The translations under genes and the position numbers were made by a program. Positions 28,196 through 36,550 of a stretch of DNA of 49,880 bases are shown one piece after another. The first letter of the stretch is position 1; every line of letters starts with the position of its first letter. The notes beneath the pieces were generated by a model. The model had not been told where the DNA came from. It searched no databases and worked only from the letters and a program-made list of their open reading frames with translations. Source of the DNA: Lachnospiraceae bacterium (GTDB lineage Bacteria; Bacillota; Clostridia; Lachnospirales; Lachnospiraceae). The DNA lies in the NCBI GenBank assembly GCA_910573755.1, contig CAJTBO010000035.1, positions 1 to 49,880 of the forward strand. The letters are read 5' to 3'.

Positions 28196-29004
28196 TGATT
28201 TTAAACGAAGAAGATAAGGAACAGGCAATTTGTATTTTATCAGGACAAATAACATTTTTATTTAATCGTGATCGGGAATGGTGTATGAAAAATTTGTTTC
28301 CGTTTTTAATAAGTGAAAATGTGGAAGAATTTAGGGCAGCATGGGAGGGAATTACATGGTTTTCGGGGCATGCTTACAAGGAATTGGCGGATGAGATGAT
28401 GCCGATTTATCTATGTGTGATAGATAGACTTGATAGTTTAGAGGGAGAGACCCGAAAAAGATTCATAGATGTATATACGAATATATTAATATATGCAGTC
28501 GATGATCCAATAGTTGAATTTATCCCGAGACTATTTAGGATAGCAAATAAAGAAGACCGTAAACAGTTTGTCAATAGTGTTAGAAGAGAGCTACATAGGA
28601 TGGATAATAAACAAAAACACTATATATGGAATGTGTGGCTGAAGGATTACTGGAAAAACCGTATAAAAAATATACTGGTTTCGTTAGAAAAGTATGAAAA
28701 TAGTGAGATGTTAAAGTGGATTTGCGAATTAGGTGAGCTATATTCAGAGGCAGTAGAGATTATTATTTCTGGTCCCCAAGTTAGTAATGTGGAATCCCAC
28801 TTTTGGCATAAACTAAAAAGAGGAGAATGGGTTAGATGGTATCCGGATGTAACAGCTAAGTTAATTACATTTTTATTAGATTCTAATATTGATTTAGGTT
28901 ATTTCCATAAAGAAGTGCGGGAAATGGTGGAAACGATTTCCTGTACTGATATAAATAATCAGAATGCATTATCCGAAGCACTATTAAGAAGAGGAGTACT
29001 TTGA
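28196..29004 (+). pseudogene. SIR2-like protein, 3' part
   Basis: An open frame of about 270 codons beginning at the right edge of the IS element, in the same AT-rich style as 26228-27475. It has no known catalytic motif; it is helical, with several Trp-rich segments, and ends with a TGA that overlaps an ATG (29004). It reads as the C-terminal region of the split SIR2-like protein (possibly a DUF4020-type region). GTG at 28189 inside the IS end could start a separate fragment, but no good ribosome binding site is seen. Confidence 0.65.
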
Positions 29005-29190
29005 TGATACTATACAAAGAAATCAAAGAAACCTACCTGTCCGACATCACCGCAACCGTTTCATCCAAAGACTAAGCGGTGCCTACACCGAAAAGATCGG
29101 TGAACTAAACCCGAAAGAAGTACAGTCATGGGAAAACTCCGATACGGATAACATCGGCAGTGACAGCTGCAGTAGCAACTGCGGAATATT
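29004..29190 (+). pseudogene. Frameshifted remnant of a further gene
   Basis: ATG at 29004 opens 23 codons (MILYKEIKETYLSD at the start) ending at TAA 29073. A second frame then reads RFIQRLSGAYTEKIGELNPK and VQSWENS, and runs on in frame toward the Nudix gene. Together they look like the start of a longer protein, perhaps of the DUF2075-type helicases, after deletion and frameshift. The overlap with the SIR2 stop suggests an original operon. Confidence 0.45.
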
Positions 29191-29221
29191 GAGATATTGG
29201 AAGCGAAGGAGAGAGAAAGCG

Positions 29222-29623
29222 TTGAAAACAGTAAGGGTAGCAGCGGCGGTGATAAAAGCGGTCAACGAAAAAAACGAAACGGTCATTTTCACGACCCAGC
29301 GGGGATACGGAGAGTTCAAGGATGGTTGGGAATTTCCGGGCGGAAAGATCGAAGAGGGAGAAAGTCCGCAGCAGGCGTTGAAGAGAGAGATCGCGGAGGA
29401 GCTTGATGCGGAGATCCGGGTCGGGGATCTGGTCGGGACGATCGAATACGATTATCCTTCGTTCCATCTTTCCATGGACTGTTTCTGGGGGGAACTGGTA
29501 TCCGGCAAGTGGATGCTCAAAGAGCATGAGGCAGCGAGATGGCTGACGAAGGAGGAACTGGATCAGGTGGAATGGCTGCCGGCGGATATCGCCCTGATAG
29601 ATAGGATACGGGCGGAGATTTAG
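29222..29623 (+). CDS. Nudix hydrolase, MutT-like
   Basis: A 133-residue Nudix hydrolase. The Nudix box is complete: GGKIEEGESPQQALKREIAE followed by EL, with the metal-binding REIAEEL. The N-terminus VRVAAAVIKA and the later FHLSMDCFWGEL fit the MutT/8-oxo-dGTP diphosphatase group that cleans oxidised nucleotides. TTG at 29222 follows AAGGAG by ten bases. The frame is open further upstream into the remnant at 29004-29190, but that part is unrelated. G+C content returns to chromosomal level here, so the decayed island ends just before it. Confidence 0.88.
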   Translation: MKTVRVAAAVIKAVNEKNETVIFTTQRGYGEFKDGWEFPGGKIEEGESPQQALKREIAEELDAEIRVGDLVGTIEYDYPSFHLSMDCFWGELVSGKWMLKEHEAARWLTKEELDQVEWLPADIALIDRIRAEI

Positions 29624-29974
29624 GTTCTTATACGGGGGGAGGCGGGGATATAGCCGGTCAGTATCTCCCGGATGGTCTGGACATAGATAGTCTCCTTTTG
29701 GGATACCTCAATGGAGTATATGGCGTCCGGAACACACATATCAAAACAAGACAGTTCCCCGCAGTACGGTGGCAGAGCCCGCACCCGGTGCGGTGGAGGC
29801 GGAGCGTTCCGGAGACAACGACGCCATAAAAGAGGCGGTGAAACGGGCTCTGGAAATGATGGGGAATTAGTAACAACTTTGATACATTTTGGTTTTATAT
29901 TGTATTTGAGATAAAATCGGCAGCAGTCCCGGAACTGCCGGGGAGCCGGAAGAAGATACAATGGGGTGGGAAGT
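29624..29974. other. Intergenic region with possible gene scraps
   Basis: No complete gene. On the plus strand a frame ending at 29870 reads like a protein C-terminus (DNDAIKEAVKRALEMMGN); on the minus strand a short frame ends at 29620 with TIREILTGYIPASPR. Both may be leftovers. A weak promoter TTGATA (29879-29884) may serve the amidase gene. Confidence 0.3.
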
Positions 29975-31333
29975 ATGCAGGCACCGGAAGCTAAAATGAC
30001 GCAGAAAAAACGAGATCTCGATGTGATCAGTGTCAGGAGAAATCCTTATCTGGTGGATTATGAAGAACAGAGGAGGCTGCAGCGGGCAGTGAATGAAGGC
30101 CCCTGCAGTCCTTTGGAGATAACAGGAGCAAAAAGCCGTCAGACAGCAGGGGCGGGAGGCGGGAAAGCCCGCAGACCTGCGGGGGCGGCGCAGGCAAAAA
30201 AACGCCGGGCAGAGGACACGGCATGGACAGAGAACCGCAGAGCCGCGGGGGCGGCGAACGGAAGAAATAGAAGATCTGTAGACATAACAGGAGCAGGAAG
30301 CCGCAGACCCGCGGGGGCAGCGAACGGAAGAAGCAGAAGATCTGTAGACATAACAGGTGCAGAAAGCCGCAGACCGGCAGGTGCAGCCGGCAGGAGAACC
30401 AGACGGACCGTAGACGTAATAGGAGTGGAAAGGTGTCAGACAGCAGGTGCGGCGGGTAAAAGATCCCGCAGATCCATAGACGAAACAGGCATCAGAACCC
30501 GGAGTACATCCGGAAGAAGAACTGAAAGACCCGGCAGATCCGTGGATCTTATAGATATAGGAAGAGAGCGGCCTTATTCCGCGCCGTCCGGCAGACGGCG
30601 AAATCCTGCGGCGGCAAAAAAAGCAGCTATGAAGCGCCGCAGAAAGCAGATGCTTCAGCGCAGAATGATGGCGGCAGCATGGACGATCTGTTTTATTATG
30701 GTTGGCTGGCTGATCCTGCTGAAAGTGGGAAAAGCATCGGAGGCCGGGCAGGAAAATGATGTACAGGAGGTTTCCGTGACAGAGGAGGAGACCACAGACT
30801 CCTCTTCCGCGATCGTGCAGGGGCTTTCTGCGGATATATTTGCAAAACATCCTTTCTGGGAGGAGAATTTCCTGCCTGTCAACGAATATTCCCGCCCCGG
30901 GGAGGCATTGCCGGAGGTAAATGATATTTTTGTACATTATACGGCAAATCCCGGCACCAGCGCGGCGCAGAACCGCAGCTATTTTGAACAGCAGAAGGAT
31001 ATGCATGAGGCGAGCGTCAGCGCTCATTTTATCATAGGCTATGAAGGCGAGATCATTCAATGCGTTCCGTTAGATGAGATCGCCTATGCGGTGCAGACCA
31101 GAAACTATGATTCGGTTTCCATCGAATGTTGTTATAAGTCGGAAGACGGGTCTTTTACGCAGGAAACCTATGATTCTCTGATCGGGCTTCTGGCATGGCT
31201 GACGGATGCTTATGGTCTGGATACAAGCCACATTCTGCGCCATTATGACTGCGGCGGGAAAAAATGTCCCATTTATTATACAGAGAATGAGGACGCATGG
31301 GCGCGGCTGAAGGAGGACGTGGCGGCAAGGTAG
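29975..31333 (+). CDS. Membrane-anchored N-acetylmuramoyl-L-alanine amidase with repeat domain
   Basis: A 452-residue protein. Residues 1-85 are polar; residues about 87-196 are five tandem 22-residue units rich in Arg, Gly and Ala (see repeat). One membrane segment follows at about 231-250 (WTICFIMVGWLILL), placing the repeat domain in the cytoplasm and the C-terminus outside. Residues about 300-452 form an amidase_2 domain with Zn ligands in DIFVHYTANPG, ILRHYDCGG and KKCP, which cleaves the bond between MurNAc and L-Ala. The fusion is unusual. ATG at 29975 is preceded by GGGGTGGG. Confidence 0.88.
   Translation: MQAPEAKMTQKKRDLDVISVRRNPYLVDYEEQRRLQRAVNEGPCSPLEITGAKSRQTAGAGGGKARRPAGAAQAKKRRAEDTAWTENRRAAGAANGRNRRSVDITGAGSRRPAGAANGRSRRSVDITGAESRRPAGAAGRRTRRTVDVIGVERCQTAGAAGKRSRRSIDETGIRTRSTSGRRTERPGRSVDLIDIGRERPYSAPSGRRRNPAAAKKAAMKRRRKQMLQRRMMAAAWTICFIMVGWLILLKVGKASEAGQENDVQEVSVTEEETTDSSSAIVQGLSADIFAKHPFWEENFLPVNEYSRPGEALPEVNDIFVHYTANPGTSAAQNRSYFEQQKDMHEASVSAHFIIGYEGEIIQCVPLDEIAYAVQTRNYDSVSIECCYKSEDGSFTQETYDSLIGLLAWLTDAYGLDTSHILRHYDCGGKKCPIYYTENEDAWARLKEDVAAR
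30233..30562 (+). repeat. Five tandem 66-bp (22-codon) units
   Basis: Units start at 30233, 30299, 30365, 30431 and 30497. The consensus is SRRPAGAANGRS then RRSVDITGAE. Units 1-3 are closest at the DNA level (for example AGATCTGTAGACATAACAGG occurs twice, 66 bp apart); units 4-5 have diverged. Number of units could vary between strains. Confidence 0.9.
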
Positions 31334-31354
31334 GCTGATCCCCCCGGCATGCGG

Positions 31355-32749
31355 TTATTCCGGATTACCGGATACAGTGTCCCCCTCATCGGACAGGCTG
31401 CTGTCTGCCTTCGGAAAATACTTCCGGCAGGTGAACAGAAACAGCGCGATTGCCAGAGCGGTGGAGAGATAGTCCGTGATGGGCTGCGCCGCCGCGAGCA
31501 TGGCTGCGGAGTCGAAAATGCGGTGGAACAAAAACAGCACCGGCAGGTAAATAATGCCCTGGCGGCTGATGGAAAGGATCAGGGCAGGCAGCGCGGCGCC
31601 GGTGGACTGGATCGCGTTGATGAATACGAACAGCAGTCCCATGACGGGTCCGGAGTAAATATAAATGCGGGCGAACGACATGCCGTAGGAAAAAGCGTCC
31701 GCATCTTCGAGAAACGCATGTACCAGAGGACCGGCGCCGCAGTAGCAGATGACCGTCATAACGGCGCTCAGTGAAAAGGCAAGGATCAGTGAAAACTTCA
31801 GGACTGCCATGTAACGCTTTTTATTGCCTGCGCCGAAACAATACCCCAGAATCGGCTGGATGCCGGTGCCGAGCCCGATCAGGAGCATGACGACGATCAT
31901 ATTGACCTTCATTGCCACGCCCAGTCCGGCGACCGCCATATCCCCGTAATGGATCATGATATTGTTGACGATAATATTGGAAAGGCTCATCAGAATGCTG
32001 TTTAACGAAGCCGGTACACCTATGGCAAACACCCCGGCGGCAATGCCTTTTTTCGCCTGATAGTATCCGGGGCGGATGGAGAGCGAGGTATTTTTGGAGA
32101 GCAGGTGCCAGATATAGAAGCCGGCTGCAAAAATATTGCCCAGAACGGTTGCCGCAGCAGCACCGGCAACGTCCCATCCAAATCCGAGGATCATGACAGG
32201 GTCCAGCACGATATTGATCAGGTTGCCGATCAGCATGCCCATCATGGCGATGTTTGCCTTGCCCTCGGAGCGGATGATATTGCTGAAGCTGTTGCTGACG
32301 ATCAGAAACGGGATGGCGGTGGAGACGATGCGCAGGTACTGGGAGGCATAGCCCACCGTATCGTCACTTGCGCCGATGGCGCGGCTCACCGGTTCGGCGA
32401 AGAGGAAGATAACAACCATCGCGATGATACCGATACAGAGACCGGTCCAGAAACAGAAGGCGGAGGTGGTCTTCGCCTTTTCTGTTTTGCCTTCCCCGAG
32501 CGATCTTGAGATCAGGGAGGTGCCCCCTATGCCAAAGAGCATGCCGATTGCCATAAATAAAAGGAACGCCGGCGTCGCCACGGAAATGGCGGCTACCATG
32601 TAGGCGTTTTTGGTCTGTCCTATAAAGAACGTGTCAGCCAGATTATAGATCAGTACCATGATCATGCTGATGATGGATGGCACCACATTGCTGATGACTG
32701 CTTTCGGTACCGGGGCATCCCGGAATATTTTTGTTGTTTTGTTCTGCAT
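31355..32749 (-). CDS. MATE family efflux transporter
   Basis: A 464-residue multidrug and toxic compound extrusion protein with twelve predicted membrane segments. The N-terminus VPSIISMIMVLIYNLADTFF and the GIGGTSLISRSLG motif after the second helix are typical, and a related pair occurs in the second half. It would export cationic drugs in exchange for Na+ or H+. The marR gene lies directly upstream on the same strand, 111 bases away, so it is likely the regulated target. AGGAAG precedes the ATG. Confidence 0.94.
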   Translation of the reverse strand: MQNKTTKIFRDAPVPKAVISNVVPSIISMIMVLIYNLADTFFIGQTKNAYMVAAISVATPAFLLFMAIGMLFGIGGTSLISRSLGEGKTEKAKTTSAFCFWTGLCIGIIAMVVIFLFAEPVSRAIGASDDTVGYASQYLRIVSTAIPFLIVSNSFSNIIRSEGKANIAMMGMLIGNLINIVLDPVMILGFGWDVAGAAAATVLGNIFAAGFYIWHLLSKNTSLSIRPGYYQAKKGIAAGVFAIGVPASLNSILMSLSNIIVNNIMIHYGDMAVAGLGVAMKVNMIVVMLLIGLGTGIQPILGYCFGAGNKKRYMAVLKFSLILAFSLSAVMTVICYCGAGPLVHAFLEDADAFSYGMSFARIYIYSGPVMGLLFVFINAIQSTGAALPALILSISRQGIIYLPVLFLFHRIFDSAAMLAAAQPITDYLSTALAIALFLFTCRKYFPKADSSLSDEGDTVSGNPE

Positions 32750-32792
32750 AATATATTCTTCCTTTCTTTATTTTCTGTTGGTTTTCAAACAC

Positions 32793-32925
32793 GTCCGGTT
32801 TGGGAACTTCTGAGTTCCGCCAGTCTTAAACGCGTCGGATTTCGATATTTTTGATCCCTGTCAATTTCTGAGGGAGTCCGGTTCCGGAACATTTGAGTTC
32901 TGCAGATTTCGGAACGCGTCGGATT
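32793..32925 (-). repeat. Imperfect 50-bp direct repeat at the marR/MATE junction
   Basis: Copies at 32793-32841 and 32876-32925 share GTCCGGTT, GGAAC, GAGTTC and CGCGTCGGATT in the same order. The second copy lies inside the 3' end of marR, so the marR tail looks duplicated into the spacer. Each has an inner inverted repeat around GAAC and GTTC. Confidence 0.6.
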
Positions 32926-33346
32926 CCAGATTCCTGTAGATCTGTCCGAGCATTTTTTCCAGATGCTGCCGGTCGCTTTCCGATAGACCGGCAAACATAA
33001 TCTGATCCAGTAAGGGATCCTGACGCTCCATTTTGGAGATGATCTGCCGGCAGAGCGATTCTCCCTTATCGGTCAGCAGAATAGGTTTGGCGCGGGTGCC
33101 CTGAACCGGATTTTTGCGGATCAGGCCTTTCTTTTCGAGAAGTTTCAACACATGGATAACGCTGGTATGTTTTACGCCAAAGTGGGAGGCGATATCCGTC
33201 AGCGTGTTTTCCCCGGCGGGGTTCTCTGAAAGGTAGAGCAGGATATCAAGCTGCGTGCTGGTTAAGCCGTACTCTTTGTAGGCTTTGGTAAAGCCGGTTT
33301 CCAGCTGGTTATGTATTTTTTTAAAATAGCGTTTCGCTTTATCCAC
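32861..33346 (-). CDS. MarR family transcriptional regulator
   Basis: A 161-residue MarR protein. The winged helix has the family pattern LTSTQLDILLYLSENP, TDIASHFGVKHTSVIHVLKL (recognition helix) and KKGLIRKNPVQGTRAKPILL (wing). I place the start at GTG 33346 with GGGAGGGG about nine bases upstream. The longer ATG frame (33379) would begin inside the operator palindrome. It is likely a repressor of itself and the MATE pump. The C-terminal 20 residues derive from a duplicated DNA stretch and are probably variable. Confidence 0.9.
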   Translation of the reverse strand: MDKAKRYFKKIHNQLETGFTKAYKEYGLTSTQLDILLYLSENPAGENTLTDIASHFGVKHTSVIHVLKLLEKKGLIRKNPVQGTRAKPILLTDKGESLCRQIISKMERQDPLLDQIMFAGLSESDRQHLEKMLGQIYRNLESDAFRNLQNSNVPEPDSLRN

Positions 33347-33369
33347 GATCGGAATTCCCCTCCCGCCTA

Positions 33370-33413
33370 TATGTAGCATGCTACATAATAACCCGGGATG
33401 TCAGGATTGTCAA
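33370..33413 (-). promoter_or_regulatory. marR promoter with overlapping 18-bp palindromic operator
   Basis: On the minus strand TTGACA (33408-33413) and TATTAT (33385-33390) are 17 bases apart. The perfect palindrome TATGTAGCATGCTACATA (33370-33387) overlaps the -10 box and start site. MarR proteins typically bind such palindromes, so this is a textbook autorepression arrangement. Confidence 0.85.
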
Positions 33414-33543
33414 TGGCGAATTGATTATAATATTTTAACGAGTCAGTATAATTAAAATAGGGATTTCCGATTTTGCAGAACACGGGAGCGGTGTTTCGGG
33501 GAATGAAAATATGAGAGAGATGCGATCTGCGGAGGAAAAACAG

Positions 33544-33609
33544 GATTTTGTTCCCGTCAGGCAGGATTTCATTCCATTTTGGTTGAATATATGGCGTTCC
33601 GGCCGATAT
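33544..33609 (+). promoter_or_regulatory. Sigma-D-like promoter with upstream direct repeats
   Basis: GCCGATAT (33602-33609) is the consensus -10 of the motility sigma factor SigD of B. subtilis; TGAA (33584-33587) lies 14 bases upstream in the -35 place (consensus TAAA). Upstream are two 11-base repeats GATTTTGTTCC (33544-33554) and GATTTCATTCC (33565-33575), 21 bases apart. The same set occurs at 36363-36429. The remaining spacer 33414-33543 and 33610-33733 shows no gene. Confidence 0.6.
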
Positions 33610-33733
33610 TAAAAACAGAAATACAGGGAGGTAGCGCAGGCGGATTTGCTTTAAAAGCATAGCATGGATGATCCTGAATGATCAGGGGGCCGCAGGAAAT
33701 AAAAACCGACATTTAAAGAAAGGACATTAAACA

Positions 33734-35278
33734 ATGGGAATCAGCAATGTAAACGAGCAAAATCCGGCGTGGGGAGCGGCTTTCAGGAATAAGCCGCTAT
33801 TCCTTATGTCAATAAAGGAATCAAGGGCTTTTTTTGAGGGAAAACTGAAAAAAAACATGGAACTGAAGGAGAATCACTGCACCCTCGGCGGCAACAATTC
33901 ATACCGAAGTCAGCATACCACCTATGAGGTTTATGACAAAGACAAGGGCAGTGCGTTTCTGGATCTGGGGTTTTTGATCAAGGATGAGACCAGCAGTTTA
34001 AAGGGGAGCCTGAGTGATAAGAAGGATGTGGATTTCTATAACTTTTCGATACCTTATAACCGCACCCTACAGAATTATTTCAGTGTTGAGGTCCGCATGG
34101 ATATGCCGAAGGGATGCGATTACAGCCTTACACTGTATGATGAATACGGCAATCAGGTCGGGAAGGCACAGTGGGATAAGGAAGGCAGAAAAACGCTTAC
34201 GATCCCCGGTTGGGATACAAAGACCAGTAAATATTGCATCAAAATAGAAAACGAAAACGGAGAGGAGGTTTCTCCGGACGATTATTACAGGATCAGCTTC
34301 CATGTTTCCGAAAATAAAGAACAGGAAAAGACCGACGCCGTAAGGGAGGCGTTCGGTGAACTGCAGGGGGCATACAGACGGAAGGATGAGAACTGGCGGG
34401 AATATCAGGATAAATATAATGCCGCTCTGCAGGAGATGGAGAAAAATTACGGAAAGGAAGTGGAACAGCTCCACCAAAAGCAGTTTGAAAGCCTGCCGGA
34501 GGAAAAGAAATACAAAGGCGGACGTACAGTGGGCGAACTGCTGCAGGATATGGCGGAGGGAAAGGACTTAAGCGAAGCGGAACTGGAATATGTGAAGATA
34601 TTTGCCAATCTGAAGGATATTGAAAAGGCACAGCAGAGAGCGGAACTGGAAAACGGCTTTTCAGGTGAATTTGTCAGGGATCTGGAAGACATGGGCGTTA
34701 CCCGGGACGATATAGAGGGGATGCGTGTAAAGATTGAGAGCAACGGCGATGTGGCTGTGGAAGGGATTGAGGATGAAGCCGTTCGGGAGAAGGTACGGCA
34801 GCTCATAGAAAAGAAGTACAGTGACAGGATGTACCGGTATTATACAGGGATCGCGGACAGCACAGGGAATCTTTCCGCCGGCCTATACCAGTATGCCGCG
34901 GACGTGCAGGAGGTGCGCCGTTACCTGAAAGGGGTCACCGGGGAAGATATATCTCTGGAAAGCCTTTATCTGACACCCGACGGAAGAATCGGCGGACTGC
35001 CGGAGAAGGCGGCGGGTCTGATCAACAGGACAAAGGACAATGCGAAGATAGAGCGGATAAGGGATGCATTGACGGATATCATAGGAAAGATCAGGATGAG
35101 CGGCGATCTGGGGATTCCCGATTTCACTTCGCAGTTCAGCTTCCGGGACGGGGCGTTTGCCGTGGAGGATGGCGGATTTGCAACGGATACAGGGGCGCTG
35201 GAAGAGCGGCTGATAAAAGGGGCTGCCGGCAGTATGAATTCCGATACGTACCAGTATCAGTTCCGGAAAGTTTTATAG
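33734..35278 (+). CDS. Uncharacterised protein with PPC-like domain
   Basis: A 514-residue protein I do not recognise by name. There is no signal peptide. Residues about 85-195 resemble a bacterial pre-peptidase C-terminal beta domain (DVDFYNFSIPYNRTLQNYFS, then CDYSLTLYDEYGNQVG and YCIKIENENG). Residues about 200-310 are charged coiled-coil-like helices, then a mixed region. It is the first of a group with 35545 and 36551 and has a sigma-D-like promoter 125 bases upstream. AAAGGACATT precedes the ATG. A role on the cell surface or in motility is possible but unproven. Confidence 0.75.
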   Translation: MGISNVNEQNPAWGAAFRNKPLFLMSIKESRAFFEGKLKKNMELKENHCTLGGNNSYRSQHTTYEVYDKDKGSAFLDLGFLIKDETSSLKGSLSDKKDVDFYNFSIPYNRTLQNYFSVEVRMDMPKGCDYSLTLYDEYGNQVGKAQWDKEGRKTLTIPGWDTKTSKYCIKIENENGEEVSPDDYYRISFHVSENKEQEKTDAVREAFGELQGAYRRKDENWREYQDKYNAALQEMEKNYGKEVEQLHQKQFESLPEEKKYKGGRTVGELLQDMAEGKDLSEAELEYVKIFANLKDIEKAQQRAELENGFSGEFVRDLEDMGVTRDDIEGMRVKIESNGDVAVEGIEDEAVREKVRQLIEKKYSDRMYRYYTGIADSTGNLSAGLYQYAADVQEVRRYLKGVTGEDISLESLYLTPDGRIGGLPEKAAGLINRTKDNAKIERIRDALTDIIGKIRMSGDLGIPDFTSQFSFRDGAFAVEDGGFATDTGALEERLIKGAAGSMNSDTYQYQFRKVL

Positions 35279-35367
35279 ATAAATGAGAGCATCGCGGCAA
35301 TAAAACGGGGAAGCCCGGGACCTGTCCGGACGGTATAAAATAACCAGACAGTGCATGGGAGAAGATC

Positions 35368-35395
35368 AGCCATCGGGAAACCGATGGCTGTTTTG
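35368..35395 (+). terminator. Intrinsic terminator
   Basis: AGCCATCGG and CCGATGGCT (9 bp) around a GAAA tetraloop, followed by GTTTTGAT. It closes the transcription unit of the 514-residue protein. Confidence 0.85.
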
Positions 35396-35466
35396 ATATA
35401 CAGGAAATAAAATATATGGAGGAGGATCAGTAAAGGAAAAGGTAAAGGAAAATTGGATCGCTGCGG

Positions 35467-35495
35467 TTGATGAAAGAAGGAAGACATGTTATAGT
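35467..35495 (+). promoter_or_regulatory. Sigma-A promoter of the 35.5-kb gene
   Basis: TTGATG (35467-35472), 17 bases, TATAGT (35490-35495). A 7-bp inverted repeat, GTGTAGC (35494-35500) and GCTACAC (35525-35531), begins in the -10 box and ends just before the ribosome binding site; it could be an operator or a leader hairpin. Confidence 0.7.
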
Positions 35496-35544
35496 GTAGC
35501 TGGTTCTGTTGAAAATCTGATTATGCTACACAGGAAAATACCGT

Positions 35545-36321
35545 ATGGATAAACAAAGATATTTTGAAGTTAAGAAGGGATGCAGGAAAATGCCGCCGCT
35601 CAGGAGATCATACATAGTAAGGCTGACCGGGAGATGCGCCGTTTTGACCGGCTGCGTCTTTCTCGGCATTCTGAGGCCGTCTGCATTTGAACTGTTGGAA
35701 GGACTGAATTTTTTTGACAGATTTTCGGTGCTGCACATTCTCTGGGGGATATGGATGACGGATATGCTCTGGCAGCTTATCCCCGTAAACAGCCGCGTGC
35801 CTCTGGGATCACAAAAACTGTTTCGCAAACGGTTTGTGCCGGCTGACGGTAAAAGCAATGATCCGCAGTTGAGAGAGTATATTATCTCAACAACAAAAGC
35901 GGCTTACAGGGTTTTCATCCTGTGGGCTGTTCTGATCGCGGTTATCGGGATGTTGTTTTATATCCATGTAATTGACGACAGGGCACTATTTCTGATCTGT
36001 GTTTTTTTCTATGTATGCGATCTGATCTGTGTGCTGATATGGTGCCCGTTCAGATTGATCATGAAGAATCGATGCTGTACGACCTGCCGTATTTTTAACT
36101 GGGATCATCTTATGATGTTCAGCCCTCTGATATTTATGGGCGGCTTTTACGGGATGAGCCTTGTGCTGACGGCATTTGCCGTCTGGATGGTCTGGGAACT
36201 TTGTGTGATGCTGTTTCCCGAGCGGTTCTGGGAAGTCTCGAACGAGGCGCTGAAATGCTCAAACTGTACGGATAAATTGTGTACACAGTATTGTGAAAAG
36301 CGGCGGTGTAAACGTGGGTAA
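35545..36321 (+). CDS. Cysteine-rich membrane protein of unknown function
   Basis: A 258-residue protein with about four to five hydrophobic segments (near residues 30-50, 125-150, 155-175 and 195-225). Two cysteine groups lie on soluble parts: RCCTTCRIFNWDHLMMF in the middle and the C-terminal CSNCTDKLCTQYCEKRRC. The spacing suggests a metal or iron-sulfur site. I cannot name the family. AGGAAA lies about ten bases before the ATG. It has its own sigma-A promoter and is not obviously part of the sigma-D-like unit on either side. Confidence 0.75.
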   Translation: MDKQRYFEVKKGCRKMPPLRRSYIVRLTGRCAVLTGCVFLGILRPSAFELLEGLNFFDRFSVLHILWGIWMTDMLWQLIPVNSRVPLGSQKLFRKRFVPADGKSNDPQLREYIISTTKAAYRVFILWAVLIAVIGMLFYIHVIDDRALFLICVFFYVCDLICVLIWCPFRLIMKNRCCTTCRIFNWDHLMMFSPLIFMGGFYGMSLVLTAFAVWMVWELCVMLFPERFWEVSNEALKCSNCTDKLCTQYCEKRRCKRG

Positions 36322-36362
36322 CTCCGGTGCAGGATGTGTAAAGCGTACTGGGTGTGAAAAAA

Positions 36363-36429
36363 GATTTCGTTCCATTTCAAATAGGATTTCATTCCCTTCT
36401 GGTGAAATAATAGAATTATCTGCCGATAT
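36363..36429 (+). promoter_or_regulatory. Second sigma-D-like promoter with the same direct repeats
   Basis: GCCGATAT (36422-36429) with TGAA 15 bases upstream (36403-36406). Upstream repeats GATTTCGTTCC (36363-36373) and GATTTCATTCC (36385-36395) match those at 33544-33575 in sequence, order and spacing (22 against 21). Confidence 0.6.
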
Positions 36430-36550
36430 AAATAAAAAGAGTTGGTGCAAGGCATCCGGCAGGACCGGAACCTGTCGTAAGGAGCATGGGCGGCTCCGGA
36501 TGACGGAGGAGTCGTGACATTAAAAAGTGACAATAGCGGAGGATTGGAAA

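Noticed and set aside
29867-31060. A 397-codon minus-strand frame opposite the amidase gene
   Set aside because: Caused by the repetitive Arg/Gly/Ala codons on the other strand; no ribosome binding site.
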